A stretch of DNA of 64,000 bases from Microcoleus sp. FACHB-68 (GCF_014695715.1 NZ_JACJOT010000006.1:310001-374000), one strand, 5' to 3'. Counted from the stretch's first letter, positions 16,439-27,451 are shown. Notes: a model not told the origin generated them from the letters alone. Made by a program: numbers and translations.

Positions 16439-17722
16439 ATGAGATTGAATTTAGTGGCAAAAAAATGGATAATTTTTTGCTTGTGCTTTTTATTGGGCTT
16501 AAAATTAATTGCTGGAAGTAGCACCTATTCGCAAATACCCCCATCTACTGAGTCAGAACTACGCGGCGTTTGGTTAACGAACGTCACCAGTGGCGTTTTG
16601 TTTGTCCCTTGGGGAATCAACCGCGCACTGCACCAACTGTCTCAACTCAACTTCAACACCGTCTATCCCGTCGTCTGGAACCGGGGACATACCTTTTACC
16701 CAAGTGCTGTGGCGCATGATGTGACAGGGCGATCGCAAGAACCCCTGTTAGCAGTGATGCGCCCTTTTGAAGATACTCTGGCGGAAATTCTTAAGCAGGG
16801 ACATCGCCGGCACTTAAAAGTCATCCCCTGGTTTGAGTATGGCTTCATGGCACCGGCACAGTCACAACTTGCCCAGCGTCACCCAGACTGGCTCACGACT
16901 AGGCGCGACAGCAGCAAAAATATTAAAGAAATTCCGGATGAACAGGCAGTTCAAGACGGCGCAAAGCGAACCCCGCAGCAGAATGCCGGCAAGCCTGGTA
17001 TTTTTTCTGCTGCGTCATCTTTCCTGATTCGTAAGCAAGTTTGGCTGAATCCTCTGCATCCAGAAGTGCAGCAGTTTATCCGTGATCTGATTGTGGAAGT
17101 GGTTAGCAATTATGATGTTGATGGCATTCAGCTAGATGATCATTTTGGGATGCCGGTGGAGCTGGGTTATGACCCTTTTACTGTTAAGCTGTACCGGCTC
17201 GAACATCAGGGTCAAAATCCTCCGAATGATTTTCTAGATGAGGAGTGGATGCGCTGGCGTGCCGGCAAAATTACTCATTTCATGCAAGAGTTATTTCACG
17301 CAATCAAAGCTGTTAAGCCCGACGCGATCGTATCTCTTTCTTCTAACTCACAATATTTTGCTTATAGAAAGTATCTCCAAGATTGGCAAACTTGGGTAGA
17401 GCAAGGTTTAGTCGAAGACTTTATCTTGCAGGTATATCGCAATGATTTGAGCAGCTTTCAGGTGGACTTAGAGCAGCCGGCAGTTCAGCTCGCCCGCCGT
17501 AAAATTCCTGTTGGCGTGGGAATCACAACCGGCACCTGGAGAAATCCTGTAGCGATGAAACAGATTCAAAAGCAGGTGGGGCTAGTTCGCGAACGCGGAT
17601 TTTATGGGGTATCCTTCTTCTACTGGGAGAGTTTGTGGAGTTATCTCACCCCAGAGTCGCCACGGCAACGGAGAAAGGGCTTTCAAGCAATTTTTTCTAA
17701 TGCAGTTGTCAAAAGTAAATAA
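16439..17722 (+). CDS. Exported glycosyl hydrolase-like protein (GHL10 / DUF187 type)
   Basis: A 427-residue protein with an N-terminal signal peptide (Lys-Lys then WIIFCLCFLLGLKLIAG). A TIM-barrel domain of the glycosyl-hydrolase-like 10 family starts at ELRGVWLTNVTSG (about residue 40). Family landmarks are LNFNTVYPVVWNRG, the HLKVIPWFEYGFM strand, and the second-half motif VDGIQLDDHFGMP with two acidic residues at the putative active site. It ends with GVSFFYWESLW. It probably acts on extracellular or cell-wall polysaccharide in the periplasm; the substrate is unknown. The larger paralogue lies at 18568, with a membrane gene between them on the same strand. Confidence 0.9.
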   Translation: MRLNLVAKKWIIFCLCFLLGLKLIAGSSTYSQIPPSTESELRGVWLTNVTSGVLFVPWGINRALHQLSQLNFNTVYPVVWNRGHTFYPSAVAHDVTGRSQEPLLAVMRPFEDTLAEILKQGHRRHLKVIPWFEYGFMAPAQSQLAQRHPDWLTTRRDSSKNIKEIPDEQAVQDGAKRTPQQNAGKPGIFSAASSFLIRKQVWLNPLHPEVQQFIRDLIVEVVSNYDVDGIQLDDHFGMPVELGYDPFTVKLYRLEHQGQNPPNDFLDEEWMRWRAGKITHFMQELFHAIKAVKPDAIVSLSSNSQYFAYRKYLQDWQTWVEQGLVEDFILQVYRNDLSSFQVDLEQPAVQLARRKIPVGVGITTGTWRNPVAMKQIQKQVGLVRERGFYGVSFFYWESLWSYLTPESPRQRRKGFQAIFSNAVVKSK

Positions 17723-17751
17723 TTTGCAGGGTGCTGTTTTACAAGATTTTT

Positions 17752-17800
17752 TAACCACAGATGATAACGCATCGTGCCGTTGGGCATACACAGATGGTTA
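17752..17800. repeat. Degenerate CACAGATG repeat flanked by TTAACC/GGTTAA
   Basis: TTAACCACAGATG at the left and CACAGATGGTTAAC at the right bound a short spacer between two genes. The words match the repeat found in cobB and at 39292, in degenerate form. Confidence 0.45.
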
Positions 17801-17835
17801 ACGGTTGGTGTGAAAGATACTGATGTGTAAATTAA

Positions 17836-18420
17836 ATGTGTGTGAGTTCAAAGTTTGTAAAAACAGAATTCTTTGTTTGGTTGCAGTGGGTGCTGCTCAC
17901 GCTTGCGGGTTTTTTAGTAAGTTTACTATTTATTGAAATTGGTGAGAGACCTGATATTGGAGCTTTTCAGGGGGCAATTGGGGGTGCGGCGATCGGGCTA
18001 GCACAATGGTTTTTTCTCAGATCGCGAATTTCTCACCCCTGGCGGTGGGTATTGGCGTGTGTGATCAGTTGGGGATTGCTGGGCTTCAGTGGCTTGGGTG
18101 CACTCGGCTGGTTTGCACCGGCAACCCCGCAAATTCCCCTGAGAATCGTTTATGGGGCGATAAACGGTGAACAGATGGGATTATTAATCGGGTTGGCGCA
18201 GTGGTTGGCGATCTGGAAACAAGTCACCGCAGGTTGGCGGTGGGTACTCACGAGTTCCGTATGCTGGGCGGTGGCGCTGGCTATCGGGTGGACAGTTGGC
18301 GGGTTGTTGAGCCAAGCTACGGGCTTATTCTTGGGAGAGGTGGTGGGTTTGGCTGTGGCATGGATTGTTGCTGCTGCAACCACAGGAATTCCGCTCGTTT
18401 GCTTTTTCGATTCCCATTAA
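17836..18420 (+). CDS. Small polytopic membrane protein with internal duplication
   Basis: A 194-residue inner-membrane protein with about five hydrophobic helices. Two halves repeat the pattern Gly-Ala-x-x-Gly-x-x-x-Gly-x-Ala-Gln-Trp followed by a basic loop and WRWVL (AIGLAQWFFL ... HPWRWVLA and LLIGLAQWLAI ... AGWRWVLTS). Such Gly-zipper plus AQW repeats occur in uncharacterised cyanobacterial membrane proteins. It lies between two secreted GHL10-like genes on the same strand, so a role at the envelope with them is possible but unproven. Confidence 0.75.
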   Translation: MCVSSKFVKTEFFVWLQWVLLTLAGFLVSLLFIEIGERPDIGAFQGAIGGAAIGLAQWFFLRSRISHPWRWVLACVISWGLLGFSGLGALGWFAPATPQIPLRIVYGAINGEQMGLLIGLAQWLAIWKQVTAGWRWVLTSSVCWAVALAIGWTVGGLLSQATGLFLGEVVGLAVAWIVAAATTGIPLVCFFDSH

Positions 18421-18567
18421 AAAGAAATCTTAGCTAAATGTTCAGCCAGCGTTTTTGCTTAAATATGGGTAATAATTGCCTTTGGCTTGGATTTGTGGGG
18501 AGTTAGCTTTCTCCCGCACCTCAAGGCAAGCGATAGCAGTGCGAGATTATACCTGAAAAACTAAAGA

Positions 18568-21360
18568 ATGAAAAAGATATTTTTGGCGTTTCTGATCATT
18601 TCTCTTTCATTTTTTAGGGTTGCATCTAGTCGGGCAGCAGAAATCGTCTTAGGAGTCGTGCGGAGTCCGGATAATGCCCAAGAGTGGGCCGGCATCACCG
18701 AGCGTTTAGATGCAGCAGGAATTGCTTATCGCACTATCGATATCGCGCAAATTAATCGGGCATCGGATCTAGCCGGCACCACAGTTATATTTTTAGCCAA
18801 CATCGAAACCCTAACACCGGCACAAGTCAACGCCCTCGATGCCTGGATGAGCCAAGGTGGTCGAATTATCGCTTCAGGGCCGGTTGGCAGTCGCTCCTCA
18901 GCAGAAGTGCGTCAAGCCTTGCGCTCACTCCTAGGCGCATCCTGGGCGTTTCCCCTGCCCCAGCCTTCCGCAGTTCAAGGGATGCGAATTTGCACCGGCG
19001 ACTGGCGCAACGCCCCGATTGGTGCTAAACCCTGCGACACCTGGGTATCTCCAGAATTAACCGCTACACCCGTTCCTGGAGGCGTCTTAATTCCCGCCGG
19101 CTTATCGAGCCAAACCGCTGCTACCTGGAGTTGCACCGGCACACAACCCTGTCCCAACACCTCATCCCCAGCCGTCGTCACCAGTGAACAAGCCACATTT
19201 TTTGGCTGGCAGTGGGGCAGCAAAGGTGCAGCATCCGCCGAAACTGATACAGCCTGGTTGCAAGCAACCCTCAGCCGTTATGGAGCAATTGAGCTTACTG
19301 ATATGCCGGTGGCGAGGAGAGGGGGCGCAGTTGAATCTAGAAGAGAAGGAGAGGGCGAGCAAAGGCAAGGGGGCGCAGTTGAATCTAGAAGAGGGGGAGA
19401 GGGAGCGCAAAGGCGAGGGGGAGCGGCTGAGCGAGACAATTCTCAACCGGCAATCCCTAAATCCCCAAATCCCTCACAAAACTCTAGCGATCCAGCAGAT
19501 CAAGTCGTGCCGGCACAAAGCGATCCGGCAGATCAAGTCGTGCCGGCACAACAAGAAATCAACCCCGACTCCCAAACCATCACTAGCGCTCAAGGTAACG
19601 CTATGCGCCAGGAACTCGCCGAACTTTTAGGGCGAGTTGAAAGTGCCTTATTATCTGCCAGCGCAGCCAATACTCCAGCAAATCTCGCCACAGAAACTCC
19701 GACAGAAGCCGGCAATAAATCTGCCACTCGTCCTGCGACAAATCAAGGGGCTGCGGAAAAAGCAATCGTTGAGGCGCGGCAAGTGTTGCAAGTATTTCCT
19801 CAACTGTTAGCACAAAAGAATTACACCGAAGCTCGCCGACAATGGGTCGCGGCGCGACGGCTGCTGTGGGAAAATTACCCGACCGATCAGCCTGTGGCTC
19901 AACCAGAAATTCGCGCCATCTGGTTAGATCGCGGCACCATCGTGAGAGCCGGCTCTGAGCGAGGACTGGCTGCGGTTTTTGACCGGCTGGCAGCGGCAGG
20001 CTTTAATACGATTTTCTTTGAAACCGTCAATGCCGGCTATCCCATTTATCCCTCTGAAGTCGCTCCAGAACAGAATCCACAGACGCGCCGGTGGGACCCC
20101 CTCGCTGCTGGGGTGAAATTAGCCCATGAGCGAGGCATGGAACTGCACGCATGGGTGTGGGTGTTCGCTGCCGGCAACCAGCGTCACAATGTACTGCTCA
20201 ACCAGCCGGCGGATTATCCAGGGCCACTGATTAGTGCCCATCCAGATTGGGCAGGTTACGATCATCGCGGCAAGATGATTCCCACAGGACAAACGAAGCC
20301 GTTTTTAGACCCTGCAAATCCAGAAGTACGGCGCTACTTGCTCAAGCTATTGGATGAAGTTGTCAGCCGGTACGAAGTCGATGGGGTGCAGCTAGACTAC
20401 ATTCGCTATCCCTTTCAAGATCCGGCGCTTGGCAGCAGCTACGGCTATGGCAAAGCAGCACGTCAGCAATTTCGACAACTTGCAGGGGTTGATCCAGCGG
20501 ATATTTCGCCAAGCGATACGGAATTGTGGCGGCAGTGGACGGGGTTCCGCATCCGCCAAATTGACTCTTTTGTTGCCGAGGCATCGAAACTGATTCGCAG
20601 CCGGCGTGCGAATGTGATGGTTTCAGCGGCGGTATTTCCCTTGCCTCGCAACGAACGCCTCAACAAAATCCAGCAGAATTGGGAAGAATGGGCGCATCAG
20701 GGAAATGTGGATTTGGTTGTGCCAATGACTTATGCAATGGATACCGGCGGGTTGCAAAAGTTGGCTGCACCTTGGCTGACTTTAGCGGCTGGAGTCAACA
20801 ACAGCGCACCGGCACTGGGGGCAACTTTGATTTTACCGGCGATTCGGCTGCTGAATTTGCCTGAAGTGGTGGCAGTGGATCAAATTCAGGCATTGCGGGA
20901 TTTGCCGGCACCGGGTTATGCCTTGTTTGCGGCAGAAAATATTAGTAACCGTTTACATGGCATTTTCAGCCGTACTCAAGGATGTGCCGGCGCAAACTGT
21001 ACCGCAGCCGTTCCCTATCGGCAGCCTTTCGCCACTGCCGCCGGACGATTTAAGACATTGCAAAGGCAATGGGATTTTCTGCTGGCAAATAATCAGCTAA
21101 AAATAGCGGAACCGCAGTTAAGTGAGTTCACCGCCAAAACGCAAGCGCTGGAAAGTAGTTTAAACCTACTGGCAACTGAAGCATCTGCCGGTCATTTAGC
21201 CACAGCTCAACAATCGCTTAGCCGTTTTCAAGCAGAATTTGATGGCTGGATGCGCTTGTATTCCTCCGAAAATCCTTACCAAGTCCAAACCTGGAAAAAT
21301 CACTTAGCGACGCTGGAAACCTTGCTGCGCTTCGGAGAGCGAGTAGAATTACCGCGATAA
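18568..21360 (+). CDS. Large exported GHL10-type glycosidase-like protein with low-complexity linker
   Basis: A 930-residue protein. It has a signal peptide (KKIFLAFLIISLSFFRVASSRA), an N-terminal alpha/beta domain of about 220 residues (EIVLGVVRSPDNAQEW ... MSQGGRIIASGP) resembling a glutamine-amidotransferase-like fold, then a linker. A GHL10 TIM barrel runs from about residue 446 (EIRAIWLDRGTI) through WVWVFAAGNQ and VDGVQLDYIRYPF to MTYAMDTGG, followed by a helical C-terminal region. The linker (about residues 248-330) carries GGAVESRR twice and SDPADQVVPAQ twice, from DNA repeats. Probable periplasmic polysaccharide-processing enzyme, substrate unknown. Confidence 0.9.
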   Translation: MKKIFLAFLIISLSFFRVASSRAAEIVLGVVRSPDNAQEWAGITERLDAAGIAYRTIDIAQINRASDLAGTTVIFLANIETLTPAQVNALDAWMSQGGRIIASGPVGSRSSAEVRQALRSLLGASWAFPLPQPSAVQGMRICTGDWRNAPIGAKPCDTWVSPELTATPVPGGVLIPAGLSSQTAATWSCTGTQPCPNTSSPAVVTSEQATFFGWQWGSKGAASAETDTAWLQATLSRYGAIELTDMPVARRGGAVESRREGEGEQRQGGAVESRRGGEGAQRRGGAAERDNSQPAIPKSPNPSQNSSDPADQVVPAQSDPADQVVPAQQEINPDSQTITSAQGNAMRQELAELLGRVESALLSASAANTPANLATETPTEAGNKSATRPATNQGAAEKAIVEARQVLQVFPQLLAQKNYTEARRQWVAARRLLWENYPTDQPVAQPEIRAIWLDRGTIVRAGSERGLAAVFDRLAAAGFNTIFFETVNAGYPIYPSEVAPEQNPQTRRWDPLAAGVKLAHERGMELHAWVWVFAAGNQRHNVLLNQPADYPGPLISAHPDWAGYDHRGKMIPTGQTKPFLDPANPEVRRYLLKLLDEVVSRYEVDGVQLDYIRYPFQDPALGSSYGYGKAARQQFRQLAGVDPADISPSDTELWRQWTGFRIRQIDSFVAEASKLIRSRRANVMVSAAVFPLPRNERLNKIQQNWEEWAHQGNVDLVVPMTYAMDTGGLQKLAAPWLTLAAGVNNSAPALGATLILPAIRLLNLPEVVAVDQIQALRDLPAPGYALFAAENISNRLHGIFSRTQGCAGANCTAAVPYRQPFATAAGRFKTLQRQWDFLLANNQLKIAEPQLSEFTAKTQALESSLNLLATEASAGHLATAQQSLSRFQAEFDGWMRLYSSENPYQVQTWKNHLATLETLLRFGERVELPR
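19316..19556. repeat. Low-complexity and tandem repeats inside the large GHL10 gene
   Basis: A purine-rich GGGGGCGCAGTTGAATCTAG unit occurs twice (19321-19440 region) among GGGAGAGGG-like words. It is followed by a 33-bp unit present twice at about 19490-19555 (encoding SDPADQVVPAQ). The reading frame stays open through both. Confidence 0.8.
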
Positions 21361-21381
21361 TACTGCCACCTTCGTCTCTGC

Positions 21382-21528
21382 CTCAGAGAATGTTTGAAAA
21401 GTCGCAAAACAGATAACCCTTATTCCCCAGGTGGAGGAGAGAGAGTTTCCGGTTCCCTCTCCCACAGGACAGGGTTAGGGTGATGTTGCTTGGGAGTTCG
21501 ATTCTACACTTTTCAAACATCCTCTCAG
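21382..21528. mobile_element. Candidate 147-bp MITE-like element
   Basis: The left end CTCAGAGAATGTTTGAAAAGT and the right end, read in reverse complement, CTGAGAGGATGTTTGAAAAGT form 21-bp terminal inverted repeats with two mismatches and a tiny core. The core contains CCCTCTCCCACAGGACAGGGTTAGGG, a phrase typical of dispersed cyanobacterial repeats. There is no coding capacity. No convincing target duplication was seen. Confidence 0.55.
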
Positions 21529-22198
21529 TTGAGCTATTGTTGGCCGGTATTCACAATTACGCAAAAGCCGAAGAGATAAAACCCTGAGTGATTGTCCGCG
21601 ATCAGTATAAAAATTTATTTTCATCTGGGCGAAACTTTTCAATTGTCAAGAAAATTGCACTGCTTCTGAGCGATAGAAGCGGCAATTTTTTTAACAAAAA
21701 TTTATTAAAATATCTTTTTTTAGCCTAAATTTCCGTACTTTCTCTGTAACTGTAAAAAAGAATAATATGGTATCTGTGGCAGTAATTTTACTGATGAATA
21801 GGCTTGTGTGTCAACAAATCAACGATTGGTAATCAGGCAGTGTGTTATATTGTGTAAAAAATCTTAACGGGCAACTCGCCTTTGACATAGGAAACTCAAA
21901 AGTGAAGGATCTGGTTTAGTTTTTGAGTTTGCCTTTAGCGGTTCCAGGGGAGCTTTCTGCAAATTTCAACTGTTTGTATTAAGCAAGAGATTAAAATTTA
22001 ATATTTTTTCATTCTTAGGGCACATATGAGTTTTTGCGAATATAATTACTCTTAAATTTAATCTATCTAAGGCTAGATTTTTAAGATCAATCAGAACTTA
22101 AAGCTCATAGGGGAATCAGATTAATAGGAGTCTGTTTCTGGGTATTTTAAGCAGGGTGAAATGCTGCCGGCAACAAGAGGTAAAAACAGAGAGTTTAT
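21529..22198. other. AT-rich intergenic region upstream of the sensor kinase
   Basis: About 670 bp without a coding frame. It contains a strong hairpin with U run (listed separately) that is 290 bp from the nearest upstream gene, and a very AT-rich second half that presumably holds the kinase promoter. No riboswitch or protein-binding motif was recognised. Confidence 0.5.
21652..21692 (+). terminator. Orphan intrinsic terminator
   Basis: The outer stem AAATTGC / GCAATTT and inner stem GCTTCT / AGAAGC with loop GAGCGAT are followed by seven T. It is the strongest terminator-like signal in this spacer, but the preceding gene ends 290 bp upstream beyond a MITE-like element. It may end a small RNA starting near 21540 or be a distal terminator of the GHL10 gene. 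Confidence 0.7.
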
Positions 22199-25100
22199 AT
22201 GCAGGAATTTTTGCAAATATTTTTTAGCTCAAGTCCATTTATTCCACACGGGCATTGCTATCTCTGGAAACCAGGGCTAGTTTCACTTCATCTAGCCTCG
22301 GATCTCTTAACAGCGCTTGCTTACTTGTTCGTTGCTGGTGCTATTGTTTACTTCACCAGAAATCGGCAAGATTTACCCACTAAAACTGTCATTTTGCTTG
22401 TCAGCACATTTTTTGTTTTTAGTGGATGCGGGACAATTCACTTGATGGATGTCTTCACCCTGTGGCATCCTGTTTACTGGGTTTCAGGAACGATCAAATT
22501 TCTCAACGCGACATGGTCATCCTATGCCTTTGCATTTCTTTTAGTACCGCTCATCCCCTTAGCACTTGACGCGCCCAGCCCAGCACAGCTAGAAGCGGCT
22601 AATCGGCAATTAGAAGCAGAAATTACTGAACGCCGGCACATTGATGAAAAGCTGCAAAAATCACAACAAATGTTGCAGCTTGTCATGGACAACATCCCAC
22701 AATGTATTTTTTGGAAAGATCGAAATTCAGTATATTTAGGTTGCAATCGCAACTTTGCAATTGTCGCCGACGTTGGCACTCCAGAGAATATCGTTGGCAA
22801 GACAGACTGGGATCTCCCCTGGAAAAAAGAACAGGCTGAATTCTACCTTGAATGCGACGGTCGAGTTATGCAAACAGATACTGCTGAGTATCACATCATC
22901 GAACGCTTGCAACAAGGGGATGGCAAACAATTATGCCTAGATACGAGCAAAGTGCCGCTGCACGATAGTGAAGGCAATGTTGTAGGCATCTTGGGAACTT
23001 TTGAAGATATCACAGAGCGTAAGCAAGCTGAGTCTGCACTTTTGCAAAGCGAAGCCAAGCATCGTGCGCTGCTGAATGCGATTCCCGATGCAATTTTTTG
23101 TATTAGTCAAGAAGGTATTTATTTAGAATATAAGCCGGCAAAAGACTTTAATCTTTTAGTGCCGGCAAGTGAATTTATCGGTAAAAGTGTGTGGGAAGTG
23201 CTGCCGGCACAGATGGCTGAGCAAACAATGCACTACATTCAGCAAACCCTCTGCACTGGCGTTCCTCAAATTTTTGAGTATCAGATAACAATTGATGGCA
23301 ACTCGTACGATTACGAAGCGCGAATTGTTGTTAGCAAAGAATCAGAAGTTATTAGCATTGTCCGCGACATCACCGCCGCCAAGCAGGCAGAAGCCTCCTT
23401 AAAACAAGCAAAAGAAGAGTTAGAAAAAAGTTACAGCCTTTTATATGCTGTGATGGACGGAACACCAGACCCCATCTTTATCAAGGATCTTCAGGGCCGA
23501 TATTTAATGCTCAACCGCGCCCTTCTTCAGATATTTGGCAAAGATTCTGTGGAAGCAGTGATTGGCAAGGATGACACAGAGATATTGCCGGCAGAAACAG
23601 CGCGGCAAATTAGGGAAACTGATCGCCACATCATGAGAGCCGGTCAAACTCAGATCCTTGAGGAAGTTGTTACAGGAAGTGATAATATTACGCGGACGTA
23701 TCTAGCAACAAAAAGCGTCTACCGTGACCCACAAGGAAATATCATCGGTCTTATAGGAATCTCGCGAGACATTAGCGATCGCAAGCAAGCAGAAGAAGCT
23801 TTAAATAAAGAACGAGAGTTTTTAAACGCATTGCTTAATAACCTGGCAGACGGAATTGTTGCGTGCGATGCCAATGGCATTTTAACTTTATTTAATCACG
23901 CCACCCAAGAGTTTCATGGGTTGCCAGAACAACCGATTCTTTTGAAAGAATGGGCGCACCACTTTGATTTGTATCGCTCTGACGGGAAGACACCGATGCA
24001 AAAAGAAGAGATTCCCCTGTTTCGAGCCTTGCAAGGAGAAATGGTTCGGAATACAGAAATGATCATTGCCCCAAAACACGGAAAAGTCCGTACCCTACTT
24101 GCCAGTGGACAAGCAATCTTTGATGGGAATGGCAAAAAATTGGGTGCGGTTGTAGCGATGCAAGATGTCACCGAACGCAAACACGCAGAGGATGCTCTTA
24201 AAAGAGCCAATGAAGAGTTAGAAATCCGTGTCGAGGAGCGTACCGCAGCCTTAAAAAATGCAGTTGAACGATTGCAAAATGAAATGGCTGAGCGCCGGCA
24301 GGTTGAAGCAGCACTACGGGAGAGTGAAGCACTGTTCCGAGCGGCTGCTGAGGGAAGTTTTGATGCTTTCTATGTCTTTAAGAGTGTGCGCGACGAAGCG
24401 GGAAATATTATTGATTTTAAATTCGTCGATCTCAACTCCCAAGGTGCGAAGTTAATTTCGCGCTCTAAGGAAGAAGTGATTGGCGCTCAGCTATGCGAGT
24501 TGTTTCCCATCAATCGCACCGACGGTTTTTTTGACAAGTACAAGCGCGTGGTGGAAACCGGCATTGCCTTAGAAGAAGAGTTTCCCATCTCTGCGCCAGG
24601 AGTCGCTGCCTCATGGCTTCGCCATCAAGTTATTCCCCTCGGCGATGGCATCGCGATTAGTTCAAGCGATATTAGCGATCGCAAGCAAGCAGAAGAAGCG
24701 TTGAAAGAGAGCGAAGCGCGACTACAGGCGATTTTGGATAACTCTCCCTTGTGTATGTATGTCAAGGATTTAGAAGGTAGATATCTTCTGGTTAATCGCC
24801 AGCATGAAAACCTGTTTCACTTTGATCGCGAGCATATTAAAGGCAAAAACGATTACGAAATCTTCCCAGTTGAGTTGGCGGAGGCATTTCGGGCGAACGA
24901 TCAACAGGTTCTTGAAGTTGGAACTGCTTTGCAGTCGGAAGAAGAGGTGCTTCATGACGATGGTTTGCATACATATATTTCGATCAAGTTTCCGCTTTGC
25001 GACACTGCCGGTGTCCCTTATGCAATCTGTGGCATCTCGGCTGATATCACCGACCGCAAGCAGGCAGAGGCCGCAATACGCCAGAGTGAGGAGCGCTATC

Positions 25101-27361
25101 GCTCTTTGATCGTCGCAACTTCGCAGATTGTCTGGACAACAGATGCAGAAGGACAGGTGATTGATATCCCTGATTGGAGAGCTTACACAGGTCAAAGTGT
25201 AGAAGAAGTTAAAGGTTTAGGTTGGGTGGATGCGCTTCATCCAGAGGAGCGGCACAGATCGGGACAGGTTTGGCAAAACGCAGTTCACACCAAAAGTCTT
25301 TATGAAACCGAGTATCGCATCCGGGGGATGGATGGCAGCTATCGCTACTTTTGTGCCAGGGGTGTTCCTGTCTTAGCAGAAGACGGTAGCATCCGCGAAT
25401 GGGTTGGCATCTGTTCTGACATTCACGAGGGCAAACAAGCGGAAGCAGCCTTACGAGAGACAGCCGCAGAGTTGGCGCGTTCTGAGGCAGAACTCAGGCA
25501 AAAAACCGGCATTTTGCAACTGGTACTCGATAGCATGGGCGAAGGCGTCATTGTTGCCGATGAAACTGGGAAATTTGTGATCTTCAACCCCGCTGCCGAG
25601 GAAATATTCGGTTTGGGTGCCACTAATACCACTCCTGACGAATGGTCGGAACAGTACGGTCTGTTTTTAGCGGATCGCCGGACTCCCTTTCCGCCGGCAG
25701 ATTTGCCTCTGACACGGGCGATCCAAGGAGAAGCCCTTGACAGTGCGGAAGTGTTTGTCCGTCATCCGGAGCAGCCGGAGGGTGTTTGGGTGAAAATCAG
25801 CGGCAGACCGCTTAAGGATGAAGCCGGCACACTCAGGGGCGGTGTCGTTGTTTGTCGTAACATTACGGCGGACAAGCAAGCGCAAGAACGCCTGCGGGAG
25901 CAAGCGCTGCGGGAAAACTTGCTGAATCGGCTCGTCAATCAAATCCGTAATTCCCTGGATTTAGAGACCATTTTGGAAACTGGGGTACAAGAAATTCGCA
26001 ACCTGTTACAGCTTGATCGCTGTAGTTTCACTTGGTGCCGGCTTACTGCTGGTGGTGCGGGAGTTGCCGGGGGAACTTGGGAGATCACGAAAGAAGCAAG
26101 TTTACCCCATTTGCCTAGCTTTTTAGGGACATACCCGATCAACCCAGCAGATCCCATTATCGAGCGGATGATCAATCTCCAGATTATTCGGGTTGATGAT
26201 ACTCTAAATTCCCTCGATCCTACAGAGCGTGACTATTTCCAGGTTTGGGGGGCGAAATCGCTGATTATGCTGCCCATTCAAACTCTTAGTGGTGAGATTG
26301 GCTTGTTTAGCTGTGCTCAGGAAAGCGAGGTGCGACCTTGGAGGGAGTGGGAAGTGGAACTGCTACAGGCAGTAACCGCCCAACTGGAGATTGCCATCGA
26401 TCAAGCCGAACTTTATGCTGAAAGCTGTGCCAGAGCTGAACAGTTGGAGCAAGCGATCAAGGAACTGAGATCAACCCAAACTCAACTGATTCAGAGTGAA
26501 AAAATGTCGAGTTTAGGCCAGATGGTTGCCGGTGTGGCGCATGAAATTAATAATCCGGTTAATTTTATTCATGGCAATATCACTCACGCGAATCAGTATG
26601 CGGAAGAACTGCTGCATCTAATCGAGCTTTACCAGCAATATTATCCAGAGCCGGTGCCGGCAATCCAAGCCGAAATTGAAACGTTTGAACTCGATTTTTT
26701 AATCGAAGACTTTCCTAAATTGCTTTCTTCGATGAAGGTCGGAACTGAGCGCATCCGCAATATTGTCCTGAGCTTGCGAAACTTCTCCCGTCTGGATGAA
26801 GCGGACATGAAGCAGGTGGATATTCACGAAGGTCTTGATAACACGCTGATGATCTTGCAAAATCGCTTGAAAGCTAAGCCGGATCGTCCGGGTGTCAAAG
26901 TTATTAAAGAATACGGCAATTTACCACTGGTGGAATGTTATGCCGGTCAGATGAATCAGGTGTTTATGAATATCCTCACGAATGCCATTGATGCGATTGA
27001 TGAGTTGAACAGACAGCGCTCAATTGAAGAAATCGAAAACAATCCCAGTACCATTCGGATTTGCACTGAGGTGGTTAAGAATTTATCCCTTAATGCTGAG
27101 TCGGAAAACTCAACAGTAAACAAGAAACAATTCGTTGTCATCCGCATTGCTGACAGTGGAATTGGTCTAACCCAGGAGGTACAATCCCGATTATTCGATC
27201 CGTTTTTTACCACAAAACCTGTCGGTTCTGGTACGGGTTTAGGAATGTCGATCAGCTATCAAATTATCGAGAAGCATGGCGGTCAGTTGAAGTGTATTTC
27301 ACAAGCCGGTCAGGGAGCGGAGTTTTTAATAGAAATTCCCATTGTGCCGGCAAATAAATAG
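22199..27361 (+). CDS. Multi-PAS sensor histidine kinase with ethylene-receptor-like N-terminal domain
   Basis: A 1720-residue membrane sensor kinase. Residues 1-125 hold three membrane helices that align with the plant ETR1 ethylene-binding domain: D35 and Y42 (spacing as ETR1 D25/Y32), then C77 and H81 (FSGCGTIHL; spacing as C65/H69), the copper/ethylene ligands. Eight PAS domains follow, each closed by a DRKQAE-like linker (for example [24 protein letters not shown]), then a GAF domain (about 1240-1400). The HisKA H-box [12 protein letters not shown] (H1448) and an HATPase domain with [18 protein letters not shown] complete it. No receiver domain is attached, so a separate response regulator is expected. 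Cyanobacterial ethylene-binding kinases are established (Synechocystis Slr1212 type). Confidence 0.95.
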   Translation: MQEFLQIFFSSSPFIPHGHCYLWKPGLVSLHLASDLLTALAYLFVAGAIVYFTRNRQDLPTKTVILLVSTFFVFSGCGTIHLMDVFTLWHPVYWVSGTIKFLNATWSSYAFAFLLVPLIPLALDAPSPAQLEAANRQLEAEITERRHIDEKLQKSQQMLQLVMDNIPQCIFWKDRNSVYLGCNRNFAIVADVGTPENIVGKTDWDLPWKKEQAEFYLECDGRVMQTDTAEYHIIERLQQGDGKQLCLDTSKVPLHDSEGNVVGILGTFEDITERKQAESALLQSEAKHRALLNAIPDAIFCISQEGIYLEYKPAKDFNLLVPASEFIGKSVWEVLPAQMAEQTMHYIQQTLCTGVPQIFEYQITIDGNSYDYEARIVVSKESEVISIVRDITAAKQAEASLKQAKEELEKSYSLLYAVMDGTPDPIFIKDLQGRYLMLNRALLQIFGKDSVEAVIGKDDTEILPAETARQIRETDRHIMRAGQTQILEEVVTGSDNITRTYLATKSVYRDPQGNIIGLIGISRDISDRKQAEEALNKEREFLNALLNNLADGIVACDANGILTLFNHATQEFHGLPEQPILLKEWAHHFDLYRSDGKTPMQKEEIPLFRALQGEMVRNTEMIIAPKHGKVRTLLASGQAIFDGNGKKLGAVVAMQDVTERKHAEDALKRANEELEIRVEERTAALKNAVERLQNEMAERRQVEAALRESEALFRAAAEGSFDAFYVFKSVRDEAGNIIDFKFVDLNSQGAKLISRSKEEVIGAQLCELFPINRTDGFFDKYKRVVETGIALEEEFPISAPGVAASWLRHQVIPLGDGIAISSSDISDRKQAEEALKESEARLQAILDNSPLCMYVKDLEGRYLLVNRQHENLFHFDREHIKGKNDYEIFPVELAEAFRANDQQVLEVGTALQSEEEVLHDDGLHTYISIKFPLCDTAGVPYAICGISADITDRKQAEAAIRQSEERYRSLIVATSQIVWTTDAEGQVIDIPDWRAYTGQSVEEVKGLGWVDALHPEERHRSGQVWQNAVHTKSLYETEYRIRGMDGSYRYFCARGVPVLAEDGSIREWVGICSDIHEGKQAEAALRETAAELARSEAELRQKTGILQLVLDSMGEGVIVADETGKFVIFNPAAEEIFGLGATNTTPDEWSEQYGLFLADRRTPFPPADLPLTRAIQGEALDSAEVFVRHPEQPEGVWVKISGRPLKDEAGTLRGGVVVCRNITADKQAQERLREQALRENLLNRLVNQIRNSLDLETILETGVQEIRNLLQLDRCSFTWCRLTAGGAGVAGGTWEITKEASLPHLPSFLGTYPINPADPIIERMINLQIIRVDDTLNSLDPTERDYFQVWGAKSLIMLPIQTLSGEIGLFSCAQESEVRPWREWEVELLQAVTAQLEIAIDQAELYAESCARAEQLEQAIKELRSTQTQLIQSEKMSSLGQMVAGVAHEINNPVNFIHGNITHANQYAEELLHLIELYQQYYPEPVPAIQAEIETFELDFLIEDFPKLLSSMKVGTERIRNIVLSLRNFSRLDEADMKQVDIHEGLDNTLMILQNRLKAKPDRPGVKVIKEYGNLPLVECYAGQMNQVFMNILTNAIDAIDELNRQRSIEEIENNPSTIRICTEVVKNLSLNAESENSTVNKKQFVVIRIADSGIGLTQEVQSRLFDPFFTTKPVGSGTGLGMSISYQIIEKHGGQLKCISQAGQGAEFLIEIPIVPANK

Positions 27362-27451
27362 CTGCCGATTGATTTAAAAAGTTTTTGGAGTGTATGTAAT
27401 CGAGAAAATAATTACCGGAAACTGAGCTGCCGGTTAAAATACGCCAGAGCA

